Below, in pieces: positions 63,232 to 64,000 of a DNA stretch of 64,000 nt. Made by a program: the position numbers and the translations under genes. This DNA comes from Sinorhizobium fredii (GTDB taxonomy: Bacteria; Pseudomonadota; Alphaproteobacteria; Rhizobiales; Rhizobiaceae). Within the stretch, counting starts at the first letter, position 1, and each line of letters starts with the position of its first letter. The notes beneath the pieces are model-generated. The model was not told where the DNA came from. It was given only the letters and a program-made list of their open reading frames with translations, and searched no databases. The stretch spans positions 1,570,501-1,634,500 of the forward strand of contig NZ_CP024307.1 in assembly GCF_002944405.1 (NCBI RefSeq), written 5' to 3'.

Positions 63232-64000
63232 ATGATTGCATCAAGTGCCAAGATCCACCCGGCGTCCGTGGTCGAAGACGGCGCGGTGATCGGCGAGAAC
63301 GTCAAGGTCGGCCCGTTTTGCCATATCGGGCCGAACGCCGTTCTAGGCGACGATATCGAGCTCCTGAGTCATGTGGTCGTGATCGGGCGCACGACGATCG
63401 GCAAGGGCACGAAGATCTTCCCCGGGGCGGTCATCGGCGGTGATTCCCAGAGCGTGCATCACAGCGCCGTGGATACGACTCTCGTAATCGGCGAGAACTG
63501 CACGATCCGCGAAGGCGTAACGATGAATACCGGCACCGTCGAACACGGCGGGACGACCATCGTCGGCAACAACAACCTGTTCCTCGCCTATTCGCATGTG
63601 GCGCATGACTGCCGGCTCGGGAACAACATCATCCTGTCGAACAACGTGATGCTTGCCGGTCATGTGACCGTCGAGGATCGCGCCATTCTCGGCGGCGGCT
63701 CGGCCGTTCATCAGTTCACCCGGGTCGGCAAGCAGGCCTTTATCGGCGGGCTGTCGGCCGTCAGCTACGACGTCATTCCCTATGGCATGCTCAACGGCAA
63801 CCCGGGCGTGCTGAGCGGCCTCAACGTCGTCGGCATGACGCGCGCCGGCATCGATCGCCCGGTCATCCATGCGGTGCGCCGCTGCTACAAGCAGATCTTC
63901 GAGGGACCGGAATCGATCCGCGCCAACGCGGCTGCGATTCGCGGCGAATATCTCGACTGCCCGCCGGCTTTGGAGATTCTCGATTTCATCGTTGCGGAAA
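63232..64000 (+). CDS. lpxA: UDP-N-acetylglucosamine O-acyltransferase, 5' part (cut by window end)
   Basis: LpxA performs the first acylation of lipid A on UDP-GlcNAc. About 256 residues are seen before the sequence ends, of a usual 260-275. The beta-helix hexapeptides run from [20 protein letters not shown] on, with catalytic His in [48 protein letters not shown] leads into the C-terminal helical domain ([14 protein letters not shown]). No stop is reached, so the last residues are missing. Start ATG 63232 lies 2 bases after fabZ. Confidence 0.96.
   Translation, partial: MIASSAKIHPASVVEDGAVIGENVKVGPFCHIGPNAVLGDDIELLSHVVVIGRTTIGKGTKIFPGAVIGGDSQSVHHSAVDTTLVIGENCTIREGVTMNTGTVEHGGTTIVGNNNLFLAYSHVAHDCRLGNNIILSNNVMLAGHVTVEDRAILGGGSAVHQFTRVGKQAFIGGLSAVSYDVIPYGMLNGNPGVLSGLNVVGMTRAGIDRPVIHAVRRCYKQIFEGPESIRANAAAIRGEYLDCPPALEILDFIVAE

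Overview
This 64-kb window is a stretch of chromosome from a Sinorhizobium/Ensifer-type alphaproteobacterium in the order Rhizobiales. The evidence is its high GC content, a nifR3(dusB)-ntrB-ntrC-ntrY-ntrX-dat-hfq-hflX gene string, a four-gene general amino-acid ABC transporter (aapJQMP), a fused ispDF, a siroheme/sulfite reductase cluster, and intergenic elements that look like the rhizobial RIME family. The gene content closely resembles S. meliloti, from memory of that genome. Nothing here fixes the species. Almost all of the window is core housekeeping sequence. I saw no tRNA, rRNA, CRISPR array, insertion sequence, prophage or plasmid origin.

Layout. 1-4.5 kb: end of pyrG, a VOC-family protein, kdsA, eno, a palindromic repeat element and an FtsB-like gene. 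4.6-12.7 kb: the pyruvate dehydrogenase region (pdhA, pdhB with its own lipoyl domain, pdhC, an SGNH hydrolase, a GNAT protein, lpdA, a GlsB-type membrane protein, lipA), which holds both the complex and its lipoate supply. 12.7-15.5 kb: a small P-loop protein, a Coq10/RatA-like protein, and cinA and ispDF on the minus strand. 15.7-25.8 kb: nitrogen-control genes (dusB-ntrBC, ntrYX), dat, hfq, hflX. 25.8-27.2 kb: mazG and a deaminase-fold protein on the minus strand. 27.5-32.4 kb: sulfur reduction (cysG, DUF2849, cysI, DUF934, fpr). 32.5-34.1 kb: a divergent GntR-regulator/DapA-family pair with twin palindromes. 34.2-38.5 kb: aapP, aapM, aapQ, aapJ on the minus strand, opposite metC. 40-48.7 kb: a flavin monooxygenase, an NDUFS6-like zinc protein, an alpha/beta hydrolase, cysE, DUF3126, a phasin, clpS-clpA, azlC-azlD. 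48.7-51.6 kb: a four-gene minus-strand run (ridA-type, GDPD, FemAB-like, HIT). 51.7-64 kb: eipB, rpsB-tsf-pyrH-frr, then the envelope cluster uppS-cdsA-rseP-bamA-lpxD-fabZ-lpxA, cut by the window end.

How the genes connect. Three themes recur. The first is pyruvate-to-acetyl-CoA conversion with its lipoyl cofactor. The second is nitrogen and sulfur acquisition: NtrBC/NtrYX, the Aap transporter, sulfite reductase with siroheme synthase, and CysE/MetC. The third is outer-membrane biogenesis coupled to translation factors. Many junctions are ATGA, GTGA or TGATG overlaps, which suggests tight translational coupling.

Novelty. I found no convincing wholly new multi-gene system. The best leads are the GntR/DapA-family module at 32.5-34.1 kb, with two identical TGATATATCA palindromes over back-to-back promoter candidates, and a set of regulatory structures. 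These include PhaR-like sites at the phasin promoter, a long-range inverted repeat closing on the rseP start, a perfect palindrome between ntrC and ntrY, and hairpins between aapJ and aapQ.
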